Assembly: GCA_964551335.1 (NCBI GenBank)
Contig: CAZKCO010000004.1
Coordinates: 62,001-126,000, forward strand
Origin: Tunicatimonas sp964551335
GTDB taxonomy: Bacteria; Bacteroidota; Bacteroidia; Cytophagales; Cyclobacteriaceae
Reading direction: 5' to 3'
Length of the DNA stretch: 64,000 bases
Each line of letters opens with the position of its first letter. Within the stretch, counting starts at the first letter, position 1. The notes under the pieces are model-generated. The model did no database searches. It worked only from the letters and a program-made list of their open reading frames with translations, and was not told where the DNA came from. A program made the translations under genes and the position numbers. Of the stretch, positions 51,845 to 60,481 are shown piece after piece.

Positions 51845-52348
51845 ATGAATACCTGGTTTACGTGTAAGATCAAATATCAAAAGATTGACGAGAAAGGAAA
51901 AGCGAAGAATGTATCGGAGATGTATCTGGTAGATGCGGTTTCGTTTACGGAAGCCGAACGGCGCATTTACGAGAAAATGGAAACCATGATTCAGGGAGAA
52001 TTTTACGTAACCGGTATCGCCAAAGCCCGTATTTCAGAAGTGTTCTACTACGAAGACAGCGATATCTGGCACCGTTGCAAAATGGTATATACTCTGGAAG
52101 AGGAAGGCAAAGGTAAAGAAAAAAAGATTACCAATTACGTACTGCTAACGGCCCCTAACGTAAAAGAAGCTTACGAGCGAATGTACCAGAGCCTGAACAA
52201 CATGCTAGTGGATTTTCGGGTTACCGAAATTGTGGAAAGCCCCATTCTGGAGGTATTCCCTTACGATTCCTTAGAAGAAGATAATTTCCAGGAAGCTCCC
52301 GACAACTATCGCCCGCTCTCCGAGGTAGATGCTGACCAGCAGGTGTAG
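51845..52348 (+). CDS. DUF4494 protein
   Basis: 167 residues, containing duplicated elements: NTWFTCKIKYQKIDEKGKAK with FTEAERRIYEKM, and IWHRCKMVYTLEEEGKGKE with VKEAYERMYQSL. The repeated strand-helix layout suggests two like domains. DUF4494 is confined to Bacteroidetes and has no known function. No signal. Monocistronic, 52 bases before the toxin-antitoxin pair. Confidence 0.9.
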   Translation: MNTWFTCKIKYQKIDEKGKAKNVSEMYLVDAVSFTEAERRIYEKMETMIQGEFYVTGIAKARISEVFYYEDSDIWHRCKMVYTLEEEGKGKEKKITNYVLLTAPNVKEAYERMYQSLNNMLVDFRVTEIVESPILEVFPYDSLEEDNFQEAPDNYRPLSEVDADQQV

Positions 52349-52357
52349 AACCAATAT

Positions 52358-52378
52358 TGTTATAATTCCGTTATAACA
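52358..52378. promoter_or_regulatory. Palindromic operator of the mazEF-type operon
   Basis: TGTTATAA-N5-TTATAACA is a perfect inverted repeat 22 bases before the antitoxin start. A TTG overlaps its left end and a weak -7-like TTATATTG lies on its right, so it fits exactly between putative promoter boxes, as expected of an AbrB/MazE autorepressor site. Confidence 0.6.
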
Positions 52379-52400
52379 TTATATTGAATTTCATACGATT

Positions 52401-52646
52401 ATGGCTACGATCAAGCTTTCTGATGTCGGCAACTCTAAAGGGGTAATTCTGCAAAAGCGCTTACTTAAGAAGTACAATATCAGCGAACATGCTGAAATAC
52501 TCGAACTGGAAGAAGGTATTCTGATAAAAAAGGCTAAAAACCCCCGTTCCGGTTGGAAAGAAGCTTTTCAACAGGCGCTGAACGAAGAAGACTATGATCA
52601 ATTGATTCCGGACTTCTTGGATGACGACCCCTTGGAGGAATACTAA
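52401..52646 (+). CDS. AbrB/MazE-family antitoxin
   Basis: 81 residues. N-terminal swapped-hairpin AbrB DNA-binding domain (IKLSDVGNSKGVILQKRLLKKYNI) and an acidic C-terminal tail (NEEDYDQLIPDFLDDDPLEEY) that would wrap and inhibit the toxin. The stop overlaps the toxin start by one base (TAATG). It should repress its own promoter through the palindrome just upstream. Confidence 0.92.
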   Translation: MATIKLSDVGNSKGVILQKRLLKKYNISEHAEILELEEGILIKKAKNPRSGWKEAFQQALNEEDYDQLIPDFLDDDPLEEY

Positions 52647-52996
52647 TGGCTGAAAATCGACTTCCGATTGCCAGATATTCTATTTGGTGGGTAGAATTAT
52701 CTCCTACCAGGGGAAGCGAGCAGGATGGTACCCGGCCTTGCTTGGTCATTTCGCCGGATGAAATTAATACAGTTTTGCCAGTTTCAATTGTTGTTCCGCT
52801 TACGACGAAGGAGAGAAAGTATCCTACGCGGGTGAGACTCAGTTCTACGGTAAATCTCACTGGCAAAATTTCGTACGCGATTATTGATCAGATCAGAACC
52901 GTTTCGCACCGAAGATTTAAAACGCTGATTGGCACTATTAATCCTAAAGAAATCCAATCCATTAAAGATATACTTCGGCTGACATTGGTGGACTGA
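52646..52996 (+). CDS. MazF/PemK-family endoribonuclease toxin
   Basis: 116 residues. MazF fold with YSIWWVELSPTRGSEQDGTRPCLVISPD near the N-terminus (catalytic Arg in the first loop) and the second active-site motif SYAIIDQIRTVSHRRF (catalytic Thr). An RNA endonuclease that halts translation unless bound by the antitoxin encoded just upstream. The sequence cleaved cannot be predicted. All key residues look intact. Confidence 0.93.
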   Translation: MAENRLPIARYSIWWVELSPTRGSEQDGTRPCLVISPDEINTVLPVSIVVPLTTKERKYPTRVRLSSTVNLTGKISYAIIDQIRTVSHRRFKTLIGTINPKEIQSIKDILRLTLVD

Positions 52997-53017
52997 AATG
53001 GAGGGTTTACTCCATTT
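52996..53017 (+). terminator. Hairpin after the toxin gene
   Basis: Perfect 8-base stem AAATGGAG / CTCCATTT with a 6-base loop, beginning at the last base of the toxin stop codon, followed by only a weak T tail (TGTT). Confidence 0.5.
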
Positions 53018-53114
53018 GTTCAAATTCAAAGAAGGGGGTAATTCCGATAATCACTTCCCAACCAGAATCAGATAAATACTGCTGTATAGCCTTTTCACTC
53101 GTAATTCTGATTGA
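53007..53114 (-). pseudogene. Orphan coding fragment after the subtilase gene
   Basis: Following two stops after the subtilase, the same frame continues open for 35 codons: SIRITSEKAIQQYLSDSGWE then VIIGITPFFEFEQME and a stop. The content looks like a real C-terminal helix-strand end of a lost gene. It has no start codon. Confidence 0.4.
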
Positions 53115-53117
53115 TTA

Positions 53118-56100
53118 CTACTCAAGCATTAGCTTTCGCTGAAATACCTTATCGTCGCGTTGTAGACGCAAGACGTAGACGCCGGGGGGCAAGGGCTGAG
53201 TAAGTTGAGACAAGTAAATGGGCAGTGGAAACTCGCGGTAGAAGAGTTGTTTATGGAGTACTACTTGTCCCTCTAGTGAGAGCAGGCTTATGGTAATGTC
53301 CTTCTGAAACCACATCAGGTTTTCCAGATAAAATACATCCTGCACCGGATTGGGGTACACTTTCAACGCCTGATCTTCAGGGTCTAGCTGTACACTAGCT
53401 ACGTTGCGTACCACCACGGTTTTGCTAATCAGATTGGTACATCCGTCGCTGCGGGTAGCTAGTAACCGAATTGGGTACACCCCGGCTGAGTCAAACTGAG
53501 GTACCACGCGAGCCGACTGATAGTTGAAGTTACCGTCACCCAAATCCCACTGCCAGCTAATCTCCGGATCGTTTTCTTCCAGGGCAAACGCTTGCAGCAC
53601 GGCCATATCCGGTTCTGATAGATAAACTGTGTCGGCTAAGGTTTTAAAATCAGCAAATCGGTTGATTTTTACCGCTACTGCGGTTGCTTCACTCTCAATA
53701 AGTCCGTCCAGATTAGTTACGTAAATAATAGTATTCATCGCGACTGAATCCAGCATCAGAGTTTTTCCTACGTGTAAAGGAACAGTGAGATCAGCATCCT
53801 GATAGAAGTAAAACAGGTTGCCATTTGTCGGCGCTAAGGTCACCGGCTCGCCCCGGCAAATATGCCGAGCCGATAAATCGGGTTTGGGAGACTGGGTGCG
53901 AGAAATGGTTTTTTCTAACGAATAGGTGCAGTTCAAATCAGCCGAATCTACCGAGTAATCCAGCCGCAGGTACCAGTCTTCATCCACAAAATCGGAAAAA
54001 TCGTGGGTAAAGCCAGGTTGCTGGCTTACCAGCGAATTGTTTACGTACCAGTGGTACTGGCTGATATTATTCGTCTCTCCGGTTAACTCAATAGCCAGGC
54101 TGTATTTTGTAGAAAGATCGGTGGTATCCAGTGAGTAGCTAATTTCTAGTGAGGGTTGCCAGATTTCTACTAAAACTGGTAGGGGCTGGCTATTAAATTC
54201 TCCCTCAGTGTTCACCACGTAAAATGTAGTGTTCTGATCGATTGCTTCGGTAGTATACTGACCTCCTTGGTGCAGAAGATGTGTTAGCTCTTCGTCGGCG
54301 TATACTATTAACTCAGTCGTATTTGTTGCTTGCAATGTGGTAGATGATCCGCCACAGATAAGTCTATTGCTAATCAGAGGCAAAACGGCTCGCTGTACTA
54401 CTGTAATTTCTCGGGAATAGGTTGCGGTACAGCCCGGCTCGCTGGCTACGGTTAGTGCTACCTTATAAGTCCCCGGCTGAAAGTATGAAGTTTGCGGATG
54501 TTGCTGCGTACTGCGGTATCCGTTGCCAAAATCCCACCACCAAGCTACAGCATGCTGGCTATCATCCTGGAAGGTTAATAAGTGATTGTTAGTCTCGTCC
54601 AGAAATAGCGTATCATTTTGCCAGCCGGGATTCAAGGTGTTAACCACCGAGAAAGTTACCACTGGTTCTTGTATTTCAATGCTGATCTGTTGAATACGCC
54701 CTTCGTAGCCATTTTCCAGTGAAGCGGCGTAGATAGCCGTATCCTGGGTGATAGCTCCGGTAGTAAACTGGTCGCTTTCGGTAAGAAAACTGCTTCCTAG
54801 TGCATCTTGGTAGAAACGATAGGTTTCACCCAACTGAATGGTCACCGTACTGTCAGTACATACAAACTCAGTAGTTAGTAACTCCGGTGTCTCCTGGTAG
54901 TTCTCATACCATTGCCGAGCTTGGGCAACAGCTACTTGCAACTCATCCCGACTAGCCCCCGCTACCCAAGCAAAAGCCACCTTCGCCCCTCGACTGGCCG
55001 GAATACTGGCAACGGTAGCGGCCAGAACTTGGACTACGTCATTCCCTACCCCGATAGTCCCGGCTTGTACTGTATCCACCCCTTCGGAAGCCCAGACGTA
55101 TTTTTCTCCTTCCGAAATTTCCTCATCAATATCAGGTATGTTTCCGTTTAGTGACTGAATATCCAAAGCCTGATAGTTCACTACCTGATCCGTCAGCAGG
55201 GCAAAGCCGGTGTAGGTTTTTTCCGCTGCATCGTAGGTATAACCGAGTTGATACGTTGCGTCCCAGCCGGTACGATTCGCCTCCATATCTTCAATATTCC
55301 AGTCGGCAAACAAGCCTACCGTTACGTCCGAAAGATTACTGTCTGATTGATTTATTACTCGGTATTCAGACACAATGTAGTTCTGAGAATTGGTAGTATC
55401 CGCCAGCCAGGCTTGCTCAATGCGCAAATTGAGAGGATTAGTAGCGTTTTTATCCGAAAAAGCCGAACGAAGCTGAAGTGCGGGTACGGTGGCCGAGCTA
55501 AACCGAATATTTTCTTCCGTTAGAAAGTCCTGCTCTCGGCTGAGGGTAGTGAAATTGTTCACCAGATTATCCGAGACGTGGGCAGAGTCTATTCCCAACA
55601 ATAGTCCGGCTGCAGTAGCAATAATTTGGTTCTGATACCGGATACCCCCTACTGTCATTCCAGTAGGATCATATCCGATACACCCCTCACTGCCCACGGT
55701 AATCTGTAAGTCGTTTTTGGTAATCGTAGGATAGTCTGAAGAAGAAATGATGAAGAAGTACTGATAGTCCTGATAGGCTCCATCCTCCATACCTAAACGA
55801 AACATCAGTTGTTCATTCGTAGGCAAATCATCGCTTAGCACCACCCGAAAGGGCTGCGCGGCATTAGAAGCGGTGCCTAAGGAATCGATGACGCCCGGTC
55901 GGAATACCGAATCCAGCACAGTAACATATTCCGAAACGGCGGATAGCGTCACTTGAGTATTGGCACTGGCGGGTGAAAGAAGGTTTTGCAAATCAACACT
56001 GATAGTCAACGTGTCTCCGTAGTAAACATAGGCTCCGGCCTGACTTTGGTAATTGAATGAGGTCATGCGTAATGCCGGAGAATTCAGCGGCTTTAGCGCT

Positions 56101-57455
56101 TTGGCTGCCTGGATAAACCCTCTTCCTAAAGTTTCTTTATACGCTTGATTCTTAGATTGGGCGCTAACGTTTTTGGCAGACAATCGCAGTACTTCCATTA
56201 CCTGTCGAGCACTCAGTTCGGGGTACTTGGAACGAACCAAGGCGGCTACTCCCGTTACCAACGGTGATGCAAAGGAGGAACCCGATGCGTTACCGTAGCT
56301 ATCTTCGTTTTTGGTGGTGTAATTGCTGTTTCCCGGAGCTAACAAGTCCACAAAGTAGCTCCGGGTAGTTTGATTGACTCTGTTCCCATTGACATCGGAT
56401 ACAGCTACCGAGAGTACATTATCGAAAGAGGCTGGATAGAAATTTTCCTGCTGGCCGCTGTTTCCGGCGGCAGCAACCACTACGGCATCTTTTTCCAGTA
56501 CCGCATAGTTAATCATATCTTGCCCAAACTCGGAGTAAGTATTAGCTCCTCCCCAAGAGAGGTTAATTACTTTACAGCCTTTATCGGCCGCATAGGCGAT
56601 GGCTTCGTAGCCACCAGACGCGAATGAGTTGTCTTCGGAACGGAAAATCTTAATAGGCATGTAGGAAGCATTAAAGCCTAAACCTGCCATTCCGACCTTG
56701 TTATCGGGACTGGCACTACCCACTCCGGCTACCATCGTTCCGTGCTCACTGTAATCGGCAGTCGGATCATTATCGTTGTTGGCAAAGTCCCAACCTACGT
56801 AATTGTCAACGTAGCCGTCCTGATCATCATCTATTCCGTTGATAGGATCAGCTTCATTGCGGTACAAATTATCGGTCAGGTCCTGGTGCCCAAATTCCAC
56901 TCCGGTGTCCAGGTAGCCAATCAACATATCTTTGCTACTTCGTTCTATTGCCCAGGCTTCGTATGCTTGTATGGTTTCCAGATAATCCTGCTGGCCATTT
57001 TTAACCGCCTCAACGTCGTTCGGAATGTATTCTTCCAGTGGTTCTAGCAAGTAGTAAGGTTCAGCGTATACTACTTCATCCAACTGCAACAACCGGTTGA
57101 TAGTGGCTATCACATCCTGACTGGTATGGATACGGTAGATTTCAGCACCAGGCTCCTGCCGGGCTGACTTAGTAACCGGCAGTGATTGTCTCAAAACGGA
57201 AACAACCTCTTTGCACTTAGTAATCTTTTTAATCTGAGAAAGCACACTGGCAGTAGAAGTAGCAGAACGGGCAGAAGGGGCAGAAGAGGACCGGACTTTT
57301 AAGACAATTTCTCCTGGCAAATAATCAGCAGAAGTAAGTCCTGCCGGCAGGCGGAATGTCCTTTGCTGCGCATGACCAAACTGAACTCCCAGAATGAAAG
57401 TTAGTACAATCGTTTTTGCCAGCTTGTGATAAGAAATCTGCCCGAAAATCCCCAT
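53118..57455 (-). CDS. Secreted S8 subtilase with PKD domains and T9SS sorting domain
   Basis: 1445 residues. Signal peptide (1-29), a fervidolysin-like N-terminal propeptide (about 45-135), then the S8 catalytic domain with D183 (GYLDTGVEF), H238 (SEHGTMVAG), oxyanion N332 and S394 (GSSFASP). A central all-beta region follows, then two PKD domains (WWWDFGNGYRS, WQWDLGDGNF) between Ig-like repeats, and a type A C-terminal sorting domain (KVYPNPVQDVFYLEN ... PPGVYVLRL ... KLMLE). It should cross the outer membrane by the type IX system and may be attached to the surface. Full length and intact. Confidence 0.95.
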   Translation of the reverse strand: MGIFGQISYHKLAKTIVLTFILGVQFGHAQQRTFRLPAGLTSADYLPGEIVLKVRSSSAPSARSATSTASVLSQIKKITKCKEVVSVLRQSLPVTKSARQEPGAEIYRIHTSQDVIATINRLLQLDEVVYAEPYYLLEPLEEYIPNDVEAVKNGQQDYLETIQAYEAWAIERSSKDMLIGYLDTGVEFGHQDLTDNLYRNEADPINGIDDDQDGYVDNYVGWDFANNDNDPTADYSEHGTMVAGVGSASPDNKVGMAGLGFNASYMPIKIFRSEDNSFASGGYEAIAYAADKGCKVINLSWGGANTYSEFGQDMINYAVLEKDAVVVAAAGNSGQQENFYPASFDNVLSVAVSDVNGNRVNQTTRSYFVDLLAPGNSNYTTKNEDSYGNASGSSFASPLVTGVAALVRSKYPELSARQVMEVLRLSAKNVSAQSKNQAYKETLGRGFIQAAKALKPLNSPALRMTSFNYQSQAGAYVYYGDTLTISVDLQNLLSPASANTQVTLSAVSEYVTVLDSVFRPGVIDSLGTASNAAQPFRVVLSDDLPTNEQLMFRLGMEDGAYQDYQYFFIISSSDYPTITKNDLQITVGSEGCIGYDPTGMTVGGIRYQNQIIATAAGLLLGIDSAHVSDNLVNNFTTLSREQDFLTEENIRFSSATVPALQLRSAFSDKNATNPLNLRIEQAWLADTTNSQNYIVSEYRVINQSDSNLSDVTVGLFADWNIEDMEANRTGWDATYQLGYTYDAAEKTYTGFALLTDQVVNYQALDIQSLNGNIPDIDEEISEGEKYVWASEGVDTVQAGTIGVGNDVVQVLAATVASIPASRGAKVAFAWVAGASRDELQVAVAQARQWYENYQETPELLTTEFVCTDSTVTIQLGETYRFYQDALGSSFLTESDQFTTGAITQDTAIYAASLENGYEGRIQQISIEIQEPVVTFSVVNTLNPGWQNDTLFLDETNNHLLTFQDDSQHAVAWWWDFGNGYRSTQQHPQTSYFQPGTYKVALTVASEPGCTATYSREITVVQRAVLPLISNRLICGGSSTTLQATNTTELIVYADEELTHLLHQGGQYTTEAIDQNTTFYVVNTEGEFNSQPLPVLVEIWQPSLEISYSLDTTDLSTKYSLAIELTGETNNISQYHWYVNNSLVSQQPGFTHDFSDFVDEDWYLRLDYSVDSADLNCTYSLEKTISRTQSPKPDLSARHICRGEPVTLAPTNGNLFYFYQDADLTVPLHVGKTLMLDSVAMNTIIYVTNLDGLIESEATAVAVKINRFADFKTLADTVYLSEPDMAVLQAFALEENDPEISWQWDLGDGNFNYQSARVVPQFDSAGVYPIRLLATRSDGCTNLISKTVVVRNVASVQLDPEDQALKVYPNPVQDVFYLENLMWFQKDITISLLSLEGQVVLHKQLFYREFPLPIYLSQLTQPLPPGVYVLRLQRDDKVFQRKLMLE

Positions 57456-57562
57456 AAATCGCTAGTGTATTACTACGAGGTATTACTAGCGAAAATTGGG
57501 TCAAGAAGCAGCTAACGGATTGGCTCTTTAGGAGAAATCCTACACGAGACGATTTTCCAAGG

Positions 57563-57584
57563 AAAAAGTGAAATTTCACTTTTT
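57563..57584. repeat. Looped-out palindrome in the gdh-subtilase spacer
   Basis: AAAAAGTGAAA / TTTCACTTTTT is a perfect 11-base palindrome with no loop, flanked by CCAAGG and CCTTGG that can extend the fold. It lies about 130 bases past the glutamate dehydrogenase stop and could end its transcript. Confidence 0.5.
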
Positions 57585-57711
57585 TAAGCCACTCTCCCTT
57601 GGTAAAAAACAAAGAGATCATAGTAACCTACAATCTCTTATCGGAAATGGATTAATAACAAACCAAAATATAATTGTCTGGTAGCTTGATTAGAGGTTTT
57701 TCTTGCTTACA

Positions 57712-59121
57712 TCACGGGAAAATACCACGAGAGGTATAGGCAGCTGCAATTTTGTCAATAGCGCTAATAAATGAAGCAATCCGTAGACTGGGAGTTTCTT
57801 TGGTTTTCATAATCTCCCAAATAGTATGATAAGCATTGACCATTGTTTCTTCCAAGCCAGAATTAACGATATCAATCTCACTAGCACCACGTACAAGCAG
57901 TTGCCGCTGGGTATCGGATAGCTCCTTACCGGAAATTTCTTCCATAGCCCCGACCATTCCCCGATTCGTTAGCTCTTCGTAGCGCTTGTCCATCCGCCCG
58001 AAAGCCACATGCGAAAGGTTCTTCAGCCACTCGAAGTAAGAAACGGTAACCCCGCCCGCATTCAGATAGAAATCAGGCAAGATTCGCAGGCCTCGTTGTT
58101 GAAGGATGTCGGCCGCTTCGGTTGTAACCGGACCGTTGGCCGCTTCGCCGATAATCTTAGCCTGAACACGAGGAGCATTTTCTTCCGTAATTTGGTTTTC
58201 CAGGGCAGCCGGCACCAGGATATCACACTCGTACTCCAGCAATTCAGCCGAGTTTTTTATACTCTTGGCATTCTTGTAGTTGATGACTGCTCCAGTTTCC
58301 TTCATATGCTGAAAAACTTCTTCTACATCCAACCCATCGGCATCGTAAATACCACCGTTATACTCCGCAATACCAGTAATAGTAGCACCACCCTCCTGAA
58401 GATATTTGGCCGAATAATAACCTACATTTCCTAGCCCCTGGATAATGATTCGTTTACCCTCTAGGCCGGGAGAGAGTCCCAGATTTTTCATATCTTCGCT
58501 TACACTCACTGCTTCCCGAATACCGTAAAAAACCCCTCGTCCGGTAGCCTCGGTACGTCCGCGAATACCGTGGAGTGAAATGGGCTTTCCGGTAACGCAG
58601 GCTAACGCATTAATCTCATCGGTGTGCATAGCAGAATAGGTATCGGCAATCCAAGCCATTTCGCGCGCCCCGGTTCCGTAATCGGGTGCGGGCACATCCT
58701 GAGCCGGACTGATGAAGTTCTTACGAATAAGCTCGGTGGTGTAGCGCCGGGTTATTTTTTCCAGTTCGTTTTCACTATAGTTACGAGTGCTGATCTTGAC
58801 TCCACCTTTGGCTCCACCAAATGGCACGTCCACCAGCGCACATTTATAGCTCATAAGTGCTGCCAGCGCCTTAACCTCATCTTCGTTTACGAAGGAACTA
58901 TAACGTATACCGCCCTTCACTGGGAGCCGGTGGTGAGAGTGTTGGGCACGATAAGCAGTAATTACTTCGTAGTTACCATTATCAAGCTTAATCGGAAAAT
59001 TGGTCTGATAAACACTGTTGCAGGCTTTAATCTGACTTAGTAAGCCTTGAGGAAGCTTCATATATTGAGCTGCTCGATCGACAAACTGGTTAACGTTGTC
59101 AAAAAAACTGTAGTTCTCCAT
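57712..59121 (-). CDS. Glu/Leu/Phe/Val-family dehydrogenase (glutamate dehydrogenase)
   Basis: 469 residues. The catalytic domain has KGGIRYSSFVNEDEV, MSYKCALVDVPFGGAKGGVKI (catalytic Lys in PFGGAKGG) and the DVPAPDYGTGAREMAW site; the Rossmann domain has IIQGLGNVGYYSAKYL. Deaminates glutamate to 2-oxoglutarate or the reverse, linking nitrogen and carbon flow. Length and motifs fit the 45-kDa hexameric type seen in Bacteroidetes. The substrate is most likely glutamate; a leucine-type enzyme cannot be fully excluded. Confidence 0.93.
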   Translation of the reverse strand: MENYSFFDNVNQFVDRAAQYMKLPQGLLSQIKACNSVYQTNFPIKLDNGNYEVITAYRAQHSHHRLPVKGGIRYSSFVNEDEVKALAALMSYKCALVDVPFGGAKGGVKISTRNYSENELEKITRRYTTELIRKNFISPAQDVPAPDYGTGAREMAWIADTYSAMHTDEINALACVTGKPISLHGIRGRTEATGRGVFYGIREAVSVSEDMKNLGLSPGLEGKRIIIQGLGNVGYYSAKYLQEGGATITGIAEYNGGIYDADGLDVEEVFQHMKETGAVINYKNAKSIKNSAELLEYECDILVPAALENQITEENAPRVQAKIIGEAANGPVTTEAADILQQRGLRILPDFYLNAGGVTVSYFEWLKNLSHVAFGRMDKRYEELTNRGMVGAMEEISGKELSDTQRQLLVRGASEIDIVNSGLEETMVNAYHTIWEIMKTKETPSLRIASFISAIDKIAAAYTSRGIFP

Positions 59122-59183
59122 AGCGTTGGTTTATTGTACAGAAAAAAATGGTTGATTTAGTGGGTTATTAATTTATTGCTGGG

Positions 59184-59217
59184 AGCAAGGGGTAAGTACT
59201 CCAAGTGCCCAGCTTCT
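59184..59217. repeat. Imperfect hairpin in the GT9-gdh spacer
   Basis: GAGCAAG (59184-59190 region) faces CTTGCTC near 59211-59217, joined by low-complexity words; another of the spacer inverted repeats. Confidence 0.4.
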
Positions 59218-59229
59218 TGCTCTCCGCCC

Positions 59230-60246
59230 TTAAGGTAGATAAAAATCAAACACAATACCACGCATGCACTGAAAGTGTTTTTTGGGGCACTGTTGGTAAC
59301 CAATCTTGGAGCAGGGCCGACATTTTACTTTGTTATTTTCCAGTATAGTAAACCGGGTGCGGTAGGGATACATGCCAAAGGCGGGAATAGTATTTCCCCA
59401 AATGCAAAAGATGGTTTTTTTAAAGGCCGCCGCAATATGCATCAGGCCGGTATCATGGGTAAATACGTAGCGCGCTTGTCGAACAATAGATGCTGATTGG
59501 TTTAGATTAAACTTACCGCAAGCATTGAATACCACGGTTTTCTTGCCTAATTCAGCCAGCTTTTCCTCGTTGGCTTGGGAAGCTTCCGTTCGCTCGAAAA
59601 AGCGCGCGATTTGCTCACCGTTTTCCCCATCGTTTTTATCTCCTAGCAGGATAATCGGTTTGTTAATCTTATCACATAGTTCAATCATGCGGTCAAGGGG
59701 TAGCTTTTTAGTATTGTACTGGGCCCCAATAGCGTAGGCAACGTATTCATCCTGATGGGTCTCCGGTAGCCAACTGCGTTCCACTTCGTCTTTCTCCGGA
59801 ATAAAGTAGTCTAATCCCAAGCTATCCATTTTTACTCCTAACGGGGCCACGGTTTGCATATAGCGGTCTACAATGTGTACGTTCGGCAGTTTGTTGATTT
59901 TAAGGTTCACCATCAGCCACTTTTCTACATTCAGTTTTGGAAAACTGTAGCTTTTTACTCCTAGCTGCTGCTTAATCAGCATCGTTCGCAGATTATGATG
60001 GAGGTCTATCACGTAATCAAATCTCTCCTGCTTTAGTTGCTGCACCAACGAACTGAGCTTGCCATCTAGCGTATGAATTTGATCGATATAGGGGTTATTC
60101 GCGAGTATAGATTGGTATTGGGGCTTGGTACAATAATGCACCTCGGCCTCCAGTTGGGTTTTCAGGGTGCGTGGCACCGGGGTAGTCAACACTATGTCGC
60201 CAATAGAAGAAAAGCGCAGAATCAGAATTTTTGGTTTTTTCGCCAT
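59230..60246 (-). CDS. Glycosyltransferase family 9 (heptosyltransferase-like)
   Basis: 338 residues. GT-B fold with the N-terminal LILRFSSIGDIVLTTPV, the middle IDLHHNLRT (catalytic-type Asp) and the C-terminal donor site DTGLMHIAAAF and IWGNTIPAFGMYPY. Family members add heptose or similar sugars to the lipopolysaccharide core. A C-terminal cluster CRPCSKIGYQQCPKKHFQCM could bind metal, unusual but seen in Bacteroidetes homologs. Same strand as and upstream of the glutamate dehydrogenase gene. Confidence 0.92.
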   Translation of the reverse strand: MAKKPKILILRFSSIGDIVLTTPVPRTLKTQLEAEVHYCTKPQYQSILANNPYIDQIHTLDGKLSSLVQQLKQERFDYVIDLHHNLRTMLIKQQLGVKSYSFPKLNVEKWLMVNLKINKLPNVHIVDRYMQTVAPLGVKMDSLGLDYFIPEKDEVERSWLPETHQDEYVAYAIGAQYNTKKLPLDRMIELCDKINKPIILLGDKNDGENGEQIARFFERTEASQANEEKLAELGKKTVVFNACGKFNLNQSASIVRQARYVFTHDTGLMHIAAAFKKTIFCIWGNTIPAFGMYPYRTRFTILENNKVKCRPCSKIGYQQCPKKHFQCMRGIVFDFYLP

Positions 60247-60269
60247 GCGGCAAATATAAGCGGGATAGC

Positions 60270-60405
60270 TCGATTGTTCGATTGCTCAATGGCTCAATGG
60301 TTATTTTATCCCCCCAAAGTCATTATCAATTGTCCACTGTCAACTTTCCACTGTCCACTGCTCCTTGCCCCAAGCATCCAAACCCTTACTCATCGCTTTT
60401 AAAAT
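60270..60405. repeat. Degenerate word repeats upstream of a GT9 gene
   Basis: Words CGATTGTTCGATTGCTCAATGG and CAATTGTCCACTGTCAACTTT-like 9-mers (broken into TCCACTGTC, TTTCCACTG, TCCACTGCT) fill 60270-60370. Same class as the spacers near 4.0 and 17.8 kb. Confidence 0.5.
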
Positions 60406-60481
60406 ATTCTAAAATTCAGTAAATTTCTTTATGCCTTTTTTGTTGTTATAGTAATTGACAACTTTTTACCCAACCTGATTT

